NCBI RefSeq assembly: GCF_000348925.1
Contig: NZ_AODQ01000020.1
Span: 1 to 47,393, forward strand
Source of the DNA: Cesiribacter andamanensis AMV16
GTDB taxonomy: Bacteria; Bacteroidota; Bacteroidia; Cytophagales; Cyclobacteriaceae
Length of the DNA stretch: 47,393 nt
Direction: 5' to 3'
The notes under the pieces were generated by a model, which saw nothing but the letters and a program-made list of their open reading frames with translations, searched no databases and was not told where the DNA came from. This document shows, one piece after another, positions 38,701-45,729 of the stretch. The position numbers and the translations under genes were made by a program. Within the stretch, counting starts at the first letter, position 1. Each line of letters begins with the position of its first letter.

Positions 38701-38888
38701 TCCATGGGTGTTTCGCCGGTGGCGGTAGTAAAGGCGGCACCCCCTGAAATCCAGCCATCGCCATTGGGGTTAAGCGGGCTTGTGGCAGGTACGGTAGCCT
38801 GGTAAATGGCGCCGGGCGTTTGGGCCAGTGCTGCGGTAGCTACGCACAGCAAGAAGCCAGCAATACGAAGAAAGGGGGGTATGTACAT
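32772..38888 (-). CDS. Giant secreted thrombospondin type 3 repeat protein with T9SS type A sorting domain
   Basis: A 2038-residue protein. The signal peptide ends at ATAALAQ (residue 23). Residues about 24-375 form beta-rich domains of no clear family. Residues about 380-1430 and 1583-1850 are dense thrombospondin type 3 repeats (DTDGDGLRNYLDIDSDGDGI type) that should bind many calcium ions. Between them, residues about 1432-1583 form a discoidin-like beta-sandwich (ILDNTADVLVLDLTDLVPLN and GVRYLRIVVPANSPVYIDAV). Residues about 1856-1946 resemble a fibronectin III domain (LPVEMLHFGA, GVYYYRLKQVDYDGTYKYS). The last 80 residues are a type A sorting domain (VSPNPVRS, LINGVYVLEIST), which routes the protein through T9SS to the cell surface. 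A structural or adhesive role is inference. Confidence 0.93.
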   Translation of the reverse strand: MYIPPFLRIAGFLLCVATAALAQTPGAIYQATVPATSPLNPNGDGWISGGAAFTTATGETPMEVPYVAIPQFSLVEPNGDTRTGGSCGNTDVVDRLSVGASASYVYYTSWSGVPIMQYRMRIAQNATGAFGFSVLVDVDGRIGTSDPNYIAPGGNKPGNPGFEFEIAYVTGGGSNGVVVYDVDGATTGVEVARYSLSTHSQRSYALFSNCTGQAPVFYDFWVPISAMGLTNSSTIRLAAATTSQPGSIFGNVSDIAGVADALFPVPDDAFIALVNLQNPTPVSNLGSSGCFINGTTAAPVASGELFDSQRLISGTSSEANGTVISLSINGAVYATTTVTSGNWSFNLPRYLLRPFDQLSFTAKNACKYISTPVLRFVLDDLDSDGDGIPDIEEGRGKDPGADDDGDRIPNFMDSDYPGFVDSNGDGINDYFDADGDGIPNHYDLDSDNDGIPDVVEAGGRSLDANADGRIDSQADVNLNGLADALEAERGGTPLRNPDTDRDGLPDFLDLDADGDGLSDLVEAGGTDSDRNGRVDGFTDANQNGLHDGREGSLLPLPDTDADGLANYLDIDSDGDGIPDNREGQSTAAYRTPLGLDANSNGLDDAYDPARGGTGLLPVNTDGDALPDYLDPDSDNDGISDLIEGNDANRDGRADRTPFGQDTDGDGLDNAFDSVAPGSGNALGSNVALQNTDGTDEPDWRDADDDNDGTPSRLEDTNANGRWDDDFSNGGGIYPNYLYHGDSDRDGVMDTADADSDNDGIPDLQEDGGTGYDPKGFTGGSRFMNYMNALLPGFVDSNNDGINDRFDRDLDGIPDFLDLDSDNDGIPDLVEAGGVDTNGDGIVDTFTDTNRDGLHDPLLSSPLPLPDTDGDGLRNYLDIDSDGDGIPDNREAQRSANHRLPRYADTNRNGLDDAYEAATGGQALVPVNTDGDALPDYLDPDSDGDGIADAIEGFDFNKDGIADRTPSGQDTDRDGLDNAYDTLAPGRGNALGSNAPLQDTDGDGWADWQDTDDDGDGLPTLSEGFNFVQGGRPSPDYLYRADADADGVVDLLDIDADNDGIANAQEDGGTGYNPTADHDGDGIQNYRDRDIPGFVDSNGDGINDRFDTDGDGIPDFLDLDSDNDGMPDLVEAGGSDPDGDGRIAGPFAANGLATSLNGQPLQAPDTDGDGLRNPYDLDSDGDGIPDLLENRGPDSNKDGRIDGFTDTNRNGLDDRFESLLGGTPLLIRNTDGDDQPNYLDLDSDGDGLFDLVEAGGQDANGDGRVDAAQDTNRNGLADAVDPARNNGPLPLADADGDGLPNAYDQDSDGDGIPDSIEARTTAGVLVARGVDSDGDGIPDYLDLDSDNDGISDLIEGNDANRDGRADRLPTGLDSDGDGWDNAFDTSTGGLAPVRQDSDSDGRPDYRDNDDDNDGIPTIDEPLDIAPANGVRDYLENRVGSCGLGFITAPFSGNADDLQFSSEVQHPQRAVGSADGTISGGTISNAAILDNTADVLVLDLTDLVPLNRLITIRWYAPSGHRMVVSGGSVATAFSNPATYTSSQSTAFASVTYTVAQAAGVRYLRIVVPANSPVYIDAVSYQYDLCLADYDNDGVSDLLDLDDDNDGIPDLLENNGLDASGDHDGDGVPNFRDAQFPGFADLNRDGIDDRFDADGDGIPNHFDLDSDNDGIPDAVEAYGGRFPANMTQNGTFTLAFIRNYDSNRDGLANPVDPQAGGSAFTRPDTDADQVRDLLDWNSDNDPQPDWVEAFDDDTNGDALNDLLARALLWETVNGNPGIYTRADADGDGIPNWMEDDDNDGIPNFLDPTAGAYYRDTNRNGLVDLFDVLISGKATNLPDRNRDGIADYRQISVIITLPVEMLHFGATTSPEGVLLQWRTAQEKNNAGFEVERSADGRAFQQIGYQPGAGTTNNLQHYTYLDKGLAQGVYYYRLKQVDYDGTYKYSAIVRVAWTGNTADILQVSPNPVRSLQLKALLGVPQAGSVHYRIRNLQGQVVQQAELYLSSPASQLEIPLHSELINGVYVLEISTNTGRQSQRFVLLQ
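33340..37760 (-). repeat. Thrombospondin type 3 super-repeats
   Basis: Coding repeats of the DSDGDGIPD type at 36-39 bp spacing, arranged in larger units of about 330 residues that begin with PGFVDSNGDGINDRFD and pass through the same ordered variants (LVEAGG, PLPDTDGDGL, GNALGSN, EDGGTGY). Two complete super-units and one shorter, rearranged unit are visible before the discoidin-like insertion. Confidence 0.8.
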
Positions 38889-38910
38889 TCGTACAGAGAA
38901 TTAGATAATA

Positions 38911-38918
38911 CAAAGGTA
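38911..38918 (-). promoter_or_regulatory. Probable -7 element of the thrombospondin type 3 gene
   Basis: On the minus strand TACCTTTG matches TAnnTTTG and lies 23 bp before the ATG at 38888, which predicts a short leader. No good -33 TTTG is seen. The rest of the gap to 39140 holds nothing I can identify. Confidence 0.55.
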
Positions 38919-39140
38919 TTTCCTAACTCTGCTGCAGATATTAAAGACGAATTAAAGAATAAGCAGACGCCATTTTGGGTGATAGAATGCATTTTTTTCG
39001 CAGAATTATCACCTTAACAACACTTGGTTTTGCACCTATTCCGCACCAGCAATAGAACAGCAATCGATTGCGCGCGCTCCCTGTACACCTGGCGCATGGG
39101 GAAGGCTCCATGCGGGCTGGGCAAACTGGCTATGTAGGAT

Positions 39141-40202
39141 TTATTCCGGATCTTGCGAACAAAGCTCCTTAAGCGCTGCAACTGCTGCTGGTTCTTCCTT
39201 TTCGGCTGCCCGTCGCCAGGCGGTGCAGGCCTTTTCAAACTGGTTCTGACGGTAGTAGAGCTCGCCCAGGTAGTAGTATACTTCTTCCATAAAGGGGTCC
39301 ATGCCGGCGGCTTTCAGCAGCAGTTCTTCGGCAGCGGCATATTGCTCCCGGTAGAGGTGCAGAATGCCCTTGTTGCGGTACACCCAGGCATTGGTAGAGT
39401 CTATGGCCAGGCTGGCATCAATATCGCTGGCCGCTTCCCGGTATTTTTCCAGCTGGGTAAGAATAAATCCCCGGTTGTTGAGGTAATAGGGGTTTTTGGG
39501 CTGCAGGCGCACGGCCAGGTTCACCTGCTTGAGGGCTTCGTCGTAATTCTTCTGCTCCACCAGCAGCATGGCCAGGGCATTGTAGGCATTGCCTTCATTG
39601 CGGTTGAGTTTAATGGCCGTTTCCAGGTCCAGGCGGGCGCCGGTAAAGTCCTGCTGGTTCATCTTCAGAATGCCTCGGTTCACATAAGCTTCTACATGGC
39701 GCGGGTCTAGTGAGAGGGCCCGGTTGAAAGCCAGCAGGGCCGAGTCTTCTTCCTGCAAATGGCTATAGGCAAGCCCCTTGGCAAAGTATACAGAGGCCGA
39801 ATCCTGGTAGGGCACGGCTATCTGACGCAGATCGTCCAGGGCCCGCTCCCACTCTTCGGTATACAGAAAAACATTGGCCCGGTTAAAGCGGGCATCGGTA
39901 TAGTCGGACCGTATCTGCAGGGCGGCATTGTAATCGTCCAGCGCCTGCTGCAGCTGGCCAGTGCGGTAATAGGCAATGCCCCGGTTGTTATAGGCATCGG
40001 CATATTTGGGAAAATGCTTCAGGGATTCGGTATACAGGCGAATTGCCTCGGGATGTTGTCCCTGCTGCAGGTAGGAATTGCCCTCGCGCAGCAGCTCCAG
40101 TGCCCGCTCTTCATTGCTCTGACGACAACCCGCCAGCAGGAAAACCAGCAGCAAACAGATAGCGGCAAGATGCCTGGTACTCCACAGATAGCCTAAGCTC
40201 AT
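39141..40202 (-). CDS. TPR-repeat lipoprotein
   Basis: A 353-residue protein with a lipoprotein signal (LVFLLAGC, lipidated Cys26) followed by about eight or nine tetratricopeptide repeats that fill it to the end (YADAYNNRGIAYYRTGQ, VEAYVNRGILKMNQQD, NAWVYRNKGILHLYREQ, EEVYYYLGELYYRQNQFEKA). It should be a membrane-anchored periplasmic or surface scaffold that binds other proteins. The partner cannot be inferred from the neighbours. A TACCTTTG element lies about 95 bp upstream. Confidence 0.92.
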   Translation of the reverse strand: MSLGYLWSTRHLAAICLLLVFLLAGCRQSNEERALELLREGNSYLQQGQHPEAIRLYTESLKHFPKYADAYNNRGIAYYRTGQLQQALDDYNAALQIRSDYTDARFNRANVFLYTEEWERALDDLRQIAVPYQDSASVYFAKGLAYSHLQEEDSALLAFNRALSLDPRHVEAYVNRGILKMNQQDFTGARLDLETAIKLNRNEGNAYNALAMLLVEQKNYDEALKQVNLAVRLQPKNPYYLNNRGFILTQLEKYREAASDIDASLAIDSTNAWVYRNKGILHLYREQYAAAEELLLKAAGMDPFMEEVYYYLGELYYRQNQFEKACTAWRRAAEKEEPAAVAALKELCSQDPE

Positions 40203-40296
40203 ATGCGTTACAGAAATGCAGATTAGTAGAAATGATCCGGCACAGGCAGAGCCTGCTGTGCCTGGCGGCAGGCCGGCCGGGCCTGATTACCGCCTG

Positions 40297-40304
40297 CAAA
40301 GGTA
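40297..40304 (-). promoter_or_regulatory. Possible -7 element of the TPR lipoprotein gene
   Basis: On the minus strand TACCTTTG is a perfect TAnnTTTG match about 95 bp before the ATG. No -33 TTTG lies at 19 bp, so support is limited. Confidence 0.4.
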
Positions 40305-40338
40305 ATGCCTCTGCTCGCATTACCCCCTGCCCGGGCTG

Positions 40339-40358
40339 AAAAAGTTGCAGGCAACTTT
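40339..40358 (-). terminator. Terminator of the DUF2945-SDR-YihY operon
   Basis: The perfect arms aaagttg (40341-40347) and caacttt (40352-40358) have a four-base loop and are followed on the minus strand by T5. It lies 16 bp past the YihY stop codon. Confidence 0.7.
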
Positions 40359-40373
40359 CCCAATCTGCTGGCA

Positions 40374-41456
40374 TTAGCGCTTTTTATGGCCTCTGGGGGC
40401 CTGCAGCTTCTCATCTTCCTCCTCAACCTCGTCATCAGAAGGCTTTTCGCCCTCGTCGGTCAGGCGAGGGGTGGCATAATCCCGGTCCAGTACTTCTTTT
40501 ACCTTCTTGCTTTCTACTTTTACATACTCGGCCTCGCCCAGTTTGGATATGCGCCTGTAGTACTCATAGACGGGAATGGCATAGCTTTTGGGCTCAATGC
40601 CCCTGCCGTACATACGGGCCCAGACTGCTGTAAAGGCAGCGCCCAGAAAAAAGACCAGGCTGGCATAGGAGGTCCAGAGCAGGATAAGAATGAGCGAACT
40701 GGCCGCTCCATAGGCCGAGGCCGGATCAGCAATGCCAATGTAGCGGCCGATCATGGCTTTGCCGAGAATAAACAGCAGGGAGGTAACAAAGGCACCCAGC
40801 CACACATCGCGCCAGGCTACGATAGCGTCGGGCAGCACCTTGTAAATGGTGGCAAACAGCAGGGTGATCACCCCTACGGAAATTGAAAAGTTGATGAAAT
40901 CGATCAGGTAGGCCGACAGCGTAGCCAGGTACTGCGAGATATACCCGCTCATGGCGCTGATCACCGAGGAGATAACCAGAGACATAAGCAGCAAAAAGCC
41001 CAGAACCAGGATCATCCCAAAGGAAAAGAGCCTGTCCAGCAACACCTGCAAAAACGCACGCTCGGGCACTACGCGCAGCTCCCAGATATCGTTAATGCTG
41101 ATCTTGAGGTGAAAAAAAACCCCGGTAGCGGCATAGACCAGCGACAGAATGCCAATGATGGTGGCCAGCGTAGAGTTCTGGGCCTGACCGGCTATGCGAA
41201 TGGTTTCCTCCACCTGCCGGGCCCCTTCGGAGCCCAGCAGATCGGTGATCTCACCATAGACCTCACCGCGCACTGCCTGCTCGCCAAACAGCTGGCCGGT
41301 CACATAAAAGATCACCAGAAATAAGCCTGGCATGGAAAAAACGGTATAGTATGCAATAACAGCACTCTGCCGGAAGGGATCGTTCTCCATCCACTTATGG
41401 TAGGTGGTCTTGAGAAAAGTCCAGACCGTGGCAGCCCGTTTTTTGGCTCGCTTCAT
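40374..41456 (-). CDS. YihY/BrkB family membrane protein
   Basis: A 360-residue inner-membrane protein with about six helices. Family-typical stretches are NDPFRQSAVIAYYTVFSMPG, GVFFHLKISINDIWEL and YGAASSLILILLWTSYASLVFFLGAAF. The C-terminal 60 residues are charged, with an acidic run near residue 345 and a basic end. The family was once called ribonuclease BN in error; its function is unknown. It overlaps the preceding SDR gene by four bases (ATGA), so the two are translationally coupled. Confidence 0.93.
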   Translation of the reverse strand: MKRAKKRAATVWTFLKTTYHKWMENDPFRQSAVIAYYTVFSMPGLFLVIFYVTGQLFGEQAVRGEVYGEITDLLGSEGARQVEETIRIAGQAQNSTLATIIGILSLVYAATGVFFHLKISINDIWELRVVPERAFLQVLLDRLFSFGMILVLGFLLLMSLVISSVISAMSGYISQYLATLSAYLIDFINFSISVGVITLLFATIYKVLPDAIVAWRDVWLGAFVTSLLFILGKAMIGRYIGIADPASAYGAASSLILILLWTSYASLVFFLGAAFTAVWARMYGRGIEPKSYAIPVYEYYRRISKLGEAEYVKVESKKVKEVLDRDYATPRLTDEGEKPSDDEVEEEDEKLQAPRGHKKR

Positions 41457-42316
41457 CCGCCTACTACCTCACCCCCATTGATGTGAATGATCTGGCTGGT
41501 CATATAGGAGGCATCATCCGAGGCCAGAAAAACATAGGCCGGGCCGCATTCGCTTGGCTGGCCGGGGCGCTCCAGCGGCACATCTTTTCCAAACTCATCC
41601 ACATTGTCTTTGGTACTGGGGATAAGGGGGGTCCAGATGGGGCCGGGTGCCACACCATTCACCCGGATCTTGCGCGAGGCCAGGCTGGTGCCCAGGCTGC
41701 GGGTAAAAGCGGTAATGGCCCCTTTGGTGGCCGAATAATCGATCAGGTGGTGGCTGCCCCGGTAAGCAGTAACGCTGGTGGTGTTGATAATGCTGTCTCC
41801 CTCCTGCAGATGCTCCAGCGCTGGCTTGGTAAGGTAAAACATGGAGAAGATGTTGGTGCGAAAGGTTTTCTCCATCAGGTCCAGATCCAGCTCTTCCAGT
41901 TCATCGGCCGGATGCTGTTCGGCAGCATTGTTTACCAGGATGTTCAGGGAGCCGAATTCTTCTACGGTCTTTTTAATGCAGTTTTCGGCAAAGGTGCGGT
42001 CGCCCAGATCACCGCGCAGGAGCAGGCATTTTTGCCCCTCGGCTTCCACCAGTTTTTTAGTTTTGTGAGCGTCTGCATCTTCGCTCAGGTAGATGATGGC
42101 CACATCGGCCCCTTCCCGGGCATAGTGCACCGCTACTGATCGGCCTATTCCGCTATCGCCGCCGGAGATCAGGGCAATTTTGCCTTTGAGCTTGCCACTG
42201 CCCTTATAATCCTCCCGGATCACCTGGGGCTGCGGCTGCATGGCCGATTCTTTGCCTGGGGTGGGCATAGACTGGTCCTTTATCTTCTTGGAGAGTTTTT
42301 CTGCTTTCTTGTTCAT
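41453..42316 (-). CDS. Short-chain dehydrogenase/reductase (YghA-like)
   Basis: A 287-residue SDR. It has the NAD(P)-binding GGDSGIGRS motif, NNAAEQHP, and the catalytic Ser, Tyr and Lys in NTTSVTAYRGSHHLIDYSAT and KGA. The N-terminal extension (about 45 residues, with MPTPGKESAMQPQPQ) marks the YghA/glucose-ribitol dehydrogenase-like group, which is often stress-induced. The natural substrate is unknown. It follows the DUF2945 gene by 17 bp and overlaps YihY. Confidence 0.92.
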   Translation of the reverse strand: MNKKAEKLSKKIKDQSMPTPGKESAMQPQPQVIREDYKGSGKLKGKIALISGGDSGIGRSVAVHYAREGADVAIIYLSEDADAHKTKKLVEAEGQKCLLLRGDLGDRTFAENCIKKTVEEFGSLNILVNNAAEQHPADELEELDLDLMEKTFRTNIFSMFYLTKPALEHLQEGDSIINTTSVTAYRGSHHLIDYSATKGAITAFTRSLGTSLASRKIRVNGVAPGPIWTPLIPSTKDNVDEFGKDVPLERPGQPSECGPAYVFLASDDASYMTSQIIHINGGEVVGG

Positions 42317-42333
42317 GGGAAGAAAAAATTGAA

Positions 42334-42543
42334 TTACACCTTTTCTACTTCACTTTCCAGCTTTAGTACTTCATCGCCATCTTCCTGACGGATAAGCAGG
42401 GCTTTGTTGCCCGGCTCGCCCCGGCGGGTTATCTGGCTCCCCTTAATGGTTTTGCTGACGGTGTGATCCCAGCTTTCTATTACCTTGCCGCTGGCGGTAC
42501 CACTGGCCCACTGCCAGCGCACCTTACTTCCTTGCCGTATCAT
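42334..42543 (-). CDS. DUF2945 (HVA1 TUDOR-like) small protein
   Basis: A 69-residue protein that begins MIRQGSKVRWQWASGTASG, continues VIESWDHTVSKTIKGSQITR and ends DEVLKLESEVEKV, the DUF2945 pattern (hypervirulence-associated TUDOR-like domain). The start at 42543 is chosen because the family begins at this Met; a longer frame reaches 42696 but its extra residues are GC-rich noise. The function is unknown. It heads the DUF2945-SDR-YihY run, a set often seen among stress genes. Confidence 0.88.
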   Translation of the reverse strand: MIRQGSKVRWQWASGTASGKVIESWDHTVSKTIKGSQITRRGEPGNKALLIRQEDGDEVLKLESEVEKV

Positions 42544-42884
42544 GCTGTAGGTGATGTGTAGTAGTATCCTTTGTAAAACGCCTGTGCGGGGGATATGTTT
42601 ATTGGCTCCGGAAAAATGCCTGCCCCCCTCCCCTGGCCTGCCCAGTGATGGGGCTGCCAGACCTGCACCCCCCTTTCTAAAAAAGAAAAGCTGCAAAAGC
42701 CAAAACTGAAGTAGCCCGCAGCTCGTAGAGAAAAGAACCGACTAAAAACCAACCCCTTACCGGCAATGGCATGTGCGCAGGAGGCAACCACCCCCTGCTG
42801 CAGAACCCTTTGCCCCAGCTAGTTTGTATAGCCAGGCGCCCCTACCCCTGGGTATACTATTTTTTCATCTAATGCACCGATACG
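42544..42884. other. 341-bp divergent intergenic region with a G4/C4-flanked motif and an inverted repeat
   Basis: It separates the DUF2945 operon (minus) from a small plus-strand gene. It carries one copy of a 17-base motif, TGCCAGACCTGCACCCC (42655-42671), preceded by GGGG; a second copy lies at 43272-43288. Close to the plus-strand gene is an inverted repeat (42826-42857). No gene is seen in it and no perfect TAnnTTTG element. Confidence 0.6.
42826..42857. promoter_or_regulatory. 11-bp inverted repeat, operator candidate
   Basis: gtatagccagg (42826-42836) and cctgggtatac (42847-42857) pair at 10 of 11 positions around a 10-bp spacer, 28 bp before the start codon at 42885. Arm length and spacing suit a dimeric regulator. 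Confidence 0.45.
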
Positions 42885-43226
42885 ATGGCCTACAACATTT
42901 ACACCAATCTCTTTTACGGACAGCCCGTTTCCAGAGCGAAAAGCCTTTCCGAACCCCATAAAACAACGGATACCAGCACCATCAGAACGTGGGCCGAAGC
43001 CCGCGGCGGTAAGCCTGCACTAAGAGCAGCTGAGCACCAGCAGACTCCACCTGAGCTTTGCATCTGCTTTGCGGATAGTCCGCAGGAGGCAGGGCTTGAG
43101 GAGATCAGCTGGGAGCGCTTTTTTACAGAATTTGAGGACCACCGCTTTGTGATGGTCTACAGGGAGCAGGAAACCGATGGAGAACTGAGCCACTTTTACC
43201 GACTCATGCTGCGCCGGGCCTGGTAG
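42885..43226 (+). CDS. Small conserved protein, function unknown
   Basis: A 113-residue cytosolic protein. Residues about 26-113 match a small family I recall from Bacteroidota, with TTDTSTIRTWAEARGGKPA, then LEEISWERFFTEFEDHRFVM and an end near HFYRLMLRR. Some databases mislabel the family as glucan branching enzyme. The first 25 residues are not part of that pattern, so the true start may lie further in. Its neighbours are stress-type genes. Confidence 0.72.
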   Translation: MAYNIYTNLFYGQPVSRAKSLSEPHKTTDTSTIRTWAEARGGKPALRAAEHQQTPPELCICFADSPQEAGLEEISWERFFTEFEDHRFVMVYREQETDGELSHFYRLMLRRAW

Positions 43227-43264
43227 GTCCGTAGGCGCGGCGGCCTGAGACCGGCCTGATCTAA

Positions 43265-43290
43265 GGGGTATTGCCAGACCTACACCCCTT
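43265..43290. promoter_or_regulatory. Second copy of the TGCCAGACCTRCACCCC motif
   Basis: TGCCAGACCTACACCCC (43272-43288) differs at one base from the copy at 42655-42671. It is framed by aaggggt (43263-43269) and acccctt (43284-43290), a perfect 7-bp inverted pair. It lies 38 bp past the preceding stop and 115 bp before the YdcF-like ATG. Confidence 0.45.
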
Positions 43291-43404
43291 TTCATGCGCC
43301 TGATTTGCAGACCGTTAGCCCCGACACACTCCTGCCTCTGCTCGGCCACCTGCCTTGCCAGGCTACTGGTAGAAAGCTTGGAAAATAGTGTTATTTTTGC
43401 GGCT

Positions 43405-44178
43405 ATGTATTTTGTACTCTCCAAAACAGTGGGCTTGCTGGTAAACCCCCTGGTGCTGCTATTTGCCCTTTTGATTGCCGGCCTGCTGGTTAAAAGAGCC
43501 CGGATCAGGGGTATGTTGCTGGGCGCATTCTTCTTTCTGGCCTTTGTGTTCTCCAACCCCCTGCTCACCAATGAAATGCTGTTGTTGTGGGAGACCCCTG
43601 CCCTGCGCTACAACCAGCTGGAGGGCTCCTATGATGTGGCCGTGGTGCTCTCTGGTGTAACGGCTCCAAACCGCGGCCCCTATGACCGCATACACCTGCA
43701 CAAGGGGGCCGACCGCATTATGCATGCGGTACAGCTCTATAAGCTGGGCAAAGTAGAGAAGCTGCTGCTGAGCGGGGGCGCTGGCAGCCTGCAGGGCGAT
43801 TCCATCTCCGAAGCTACCCGCATGCAGCGGGTGATGCTGCTGGCCGGTGTGCCTTCTGAAGCCCTGCTGATAGAAGGCCAAAGCCGAAACACCTATGAGA
43901 ATGCACGCTACAGCCGGGATGCCCTGCAGCAGCTATACCCCCAGGGGAGCCAGCGCGTGCTGCTGGTGACCTCAGCCTTTCACATGCGGCGGGCGGCTGC
44001 CTGCTTTCAGAAACAGGGCCTGCAGGTAACCCCCTTCAGCACGGATTTTTACAGCATGGAACGCGCCTACGGGCTGGAGCACCTGCTGGTGCCCGATCCG
44101 GAAGCGGTGCAGGCCTGGTCCAGACTGCTGAAGGAGTGGGGAGGCTTTATAAGCTATAAGGTGGCAGGCTACATTTAA
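43405..44178 (+). CDS. YdcF family (DUF218) membrane protein
   Basis: A 257-residue protein. The start at 43405 places two membrane helices at residues about 8-50 (NPLVLLFALLIAGLLV, MLLGAFFFLAFVF), as in the ElyC/YdcF family. The DUF218 domain follows with YDVAVVLSGV, VEKLLLSGGAGS, EGQSRNTYENARYSRDAL and VLLVTSAFHMRRAAACFQKQ. Family members act in envelope biogenesis, and the precise reaction is unknown. TATTTTTG (43392-43399), a TAnnTTTG match, ends five bases before the ATG, so the transcript could be leaderless. Confidence 0.9.
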   Translation: MYFVLSKTVGLLVNPLVLLFALLIAGLLVKRARIRGMLLGAFFFLAFVFSNPLLTNEMLLLWETPALRYNQLEGSYDVAVVLSGVTAPNRGPYDRIHLHKGADRIMHAVQLYKLGKVEKLLLSGGAGSLQGDSISEATRMQRVMLLAGVPSEALLIEGQSRNTYENARYSRDALQQLYPQGSQRVLLVTSAFHMRRAAACFQKQGLQVTPFSTDFYSMERAYGLEHLLVPDPEAVQAWSRLLKEWGGFISYKVAGYI

Positions 44179-44187
44179 TACAGGTCT

Positions 44188-45555
44188 CTACTCCTGCACC
44201 CAAATGGTCTTCTGGTTCAGGAACTCGTGCATGCCCAGGTAGGAAAGCTCCCGCCCGTAGCCCGAGAGTTTAATGCCCCCAAAGGGTACGGCCGGATCAC
44301 TGGCCATCATTTTATTGACATACACGGCCCCGCTCTGGATCTGGCGGGCAATGGCCTGCCCCCGCTCCAGATCCCGGCTCCAGACCGAACCTCCCAGGCC
44401 ATATACCGAGCTATTGGCCAGGTCTATGGCCTCCGCCTCATCCATGGCCCGTATCACTGAGGCTACCGGCCCGAATAATTCCTCTTTAAAGGCCGGCGCA
44501 TTTTTAGGTATATCGGCCAGAATGGTAGGGGTAAAAAAGGCGCCATTGGAATTGGGCCGATCACCGCCCGTTACCAGGGTAGCCCCTTTTTTGAGGCTTT
44601 TCTGCACCTGCTCCAGCAGCCCCTCGGCCAGGTCTTCCCGGGCCATGGGGCCATGGTCCATATCATCATCCTGCGGATCGCCAATTTTAAGGGCTTCCAT
44701 GCGGCTTCTGAACCTGTTAATGAAGTCATCATATACCTTATCCAGCACAATAAATCGCTTGGCCGCAATACAGCTTTGGCCCATGTTGATCATGCGGCTC
44801 TTTACGGCCCATTCGGCGGCTTTGTCAAGGTCGGCATCCTCCAGTACCACAAAGGGGTCGCTGCCGCCCAGCTCCAGCACGGTTTTTTTGATGTACTTGC
44901 CTGCCCGGGCGGCCACACTGCTGCCGGCCCTTTCGCTGCCGGTGAGCGTTACAGCCCGTATGGTCGGGTGTGCTATCAGCTTCTCGGTCTTTTTGTTGCC
45001 AATGAGTAGCGAGAGAAACGCCCCATCGGGAAAGCCCGCTTTGCGAAAGATCTCTTCCAGGGCAAGCGCCACCTGCGGCACGGAGGATGCGTGCTTTAAG
45101 ATGCCCACATTGCCTGCCATCAGGTTGGGCGCCGCAAAGCGAATCACCTGCCAGAAGGGAAAATTCCAGGGCATGATGGCCAGTACCGGGCCCAGGGGCT
45201 CATAGGAAATAAAGGCCTTGCCCTGGGATACATCCAGCACTTTATCCTTCAGGAAAGCTTCGGCATGGGTGGCGTAATAGCGGCAGCAGGCAGCGCATTT
45301 TTCAATTTCGGCACGTGCTTCGCGCAGGGTTTTGCCCATTTCAAGGGTCATCAGGTGGGCGTAATGCTCCAGATCATCTTCCATCACCTGGGCTGCGGCC
45401 ATCATCAGGCTGCTGCGCTCCTGCAGGGGCACCTGCTTCCAGTGGCGAAAGCCTTCTTCAGATGCCTCCAGGGCGGCTTGTATATCGGTATCAGTAGCTT
45501 CGTGGAACTGACGAATGATCTCGTTATTGAAGGGATTAACAGATTGTATGCTCAT
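44188..45555 (-). CDS. NAD(P)-dependent succinate-semialdehyde dehydrogenase-like aldehyde dehydrogenase
   Basis: A 455-residue aldehyde dehydrogenase. The start at 45555 (MSIQSVNPFNNEII) matches family N-termini; a longer frame to 45630 adds unrelated residues. The catalytic Cys is near residue 262 (NMGQSCIAAKRF), and the general-base Glu is in VLELGGSDPFVVLEDADLD. The coenzyme site includes GSERAGSSVAARAG. The wording ELGGSDPF and the length fit the Sad/YneI branch, which oxidises succinate semialdehyde to succinate; the actual substrate is not proven. Its stop is 9 bp from the convergent YdcF-like stop, with no terminator visible between them. It lies 174 bp downstream of the rhodanese lipoprotein gene. 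Confidence 0.92.
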   Translation of the reverse strand: MSIQSVNPFNNEIIRQFHEATDTDIQAALEASEEGFRHWKQVPLQERSSLMMAAAQVMEDDLEHYAHLMTLEMGKTLREARAEIEKCAACCRYYATHAEAFLKDKVLDVSQGKAFISYEPLGPVLAIMPWNFPFWQVIRFAAPNLMAGNVGILKHASSVPQVALALEEIFRKAGFPDGAFLSLLIGNKKTEKLIAHPTIRAVTLTGSERAGSSVAARAGKYIKKTVLELGGSDPFVVLEDADLDKAAEWAVKSRMINMGQSCIAAKRFIVLDKVYDDFINRFRSRMEALKIGDPQDDDMDHGPMAREDLAEGLLEQVQKSLKKGATLVTGGDRPNSNGAFFTPTILADIPKNAPAFKEELFGPVASVIRAMDEAEAIDLANSSVYGLGGSVWSRDLERGQAIARQIQSGAVYVNKMMASDPAVPFGGIKLSGYGRELSYLGMHEFLNQKTIWVQE

Positions 45556-45661
45556 ATCCGAAAAAACCAGCGCAGCCGCTGAGATGTTTAGGACAAAAAA
45601 AGCAAAAAATCTGCTAAGCGGGGGTACCAACTGCCGGCAAAAGACTAGCAGCCTGAAGTGC

Positions 45662-45692
45662 CGGCCTGCAGCGGAGGGGGCGCAGCAGGCCG
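45662..45692. other. 8-bp inverted repeat downstream of the rhodanese lipoprotein gene
   Basis: The arms cggcctgc (45662-45669) and gcaggccg (45685-45692) are perfect with a 15-bp loop. There is no T-run on either side, so it is not a classical terminator. It may be an RNA-processing or operator structure. Confidence 0.35.
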
Positions 45693-45729
45693 AGCCTTAC
45701 GGTTGAATCAGCTGCCTACGGCCTGTACG

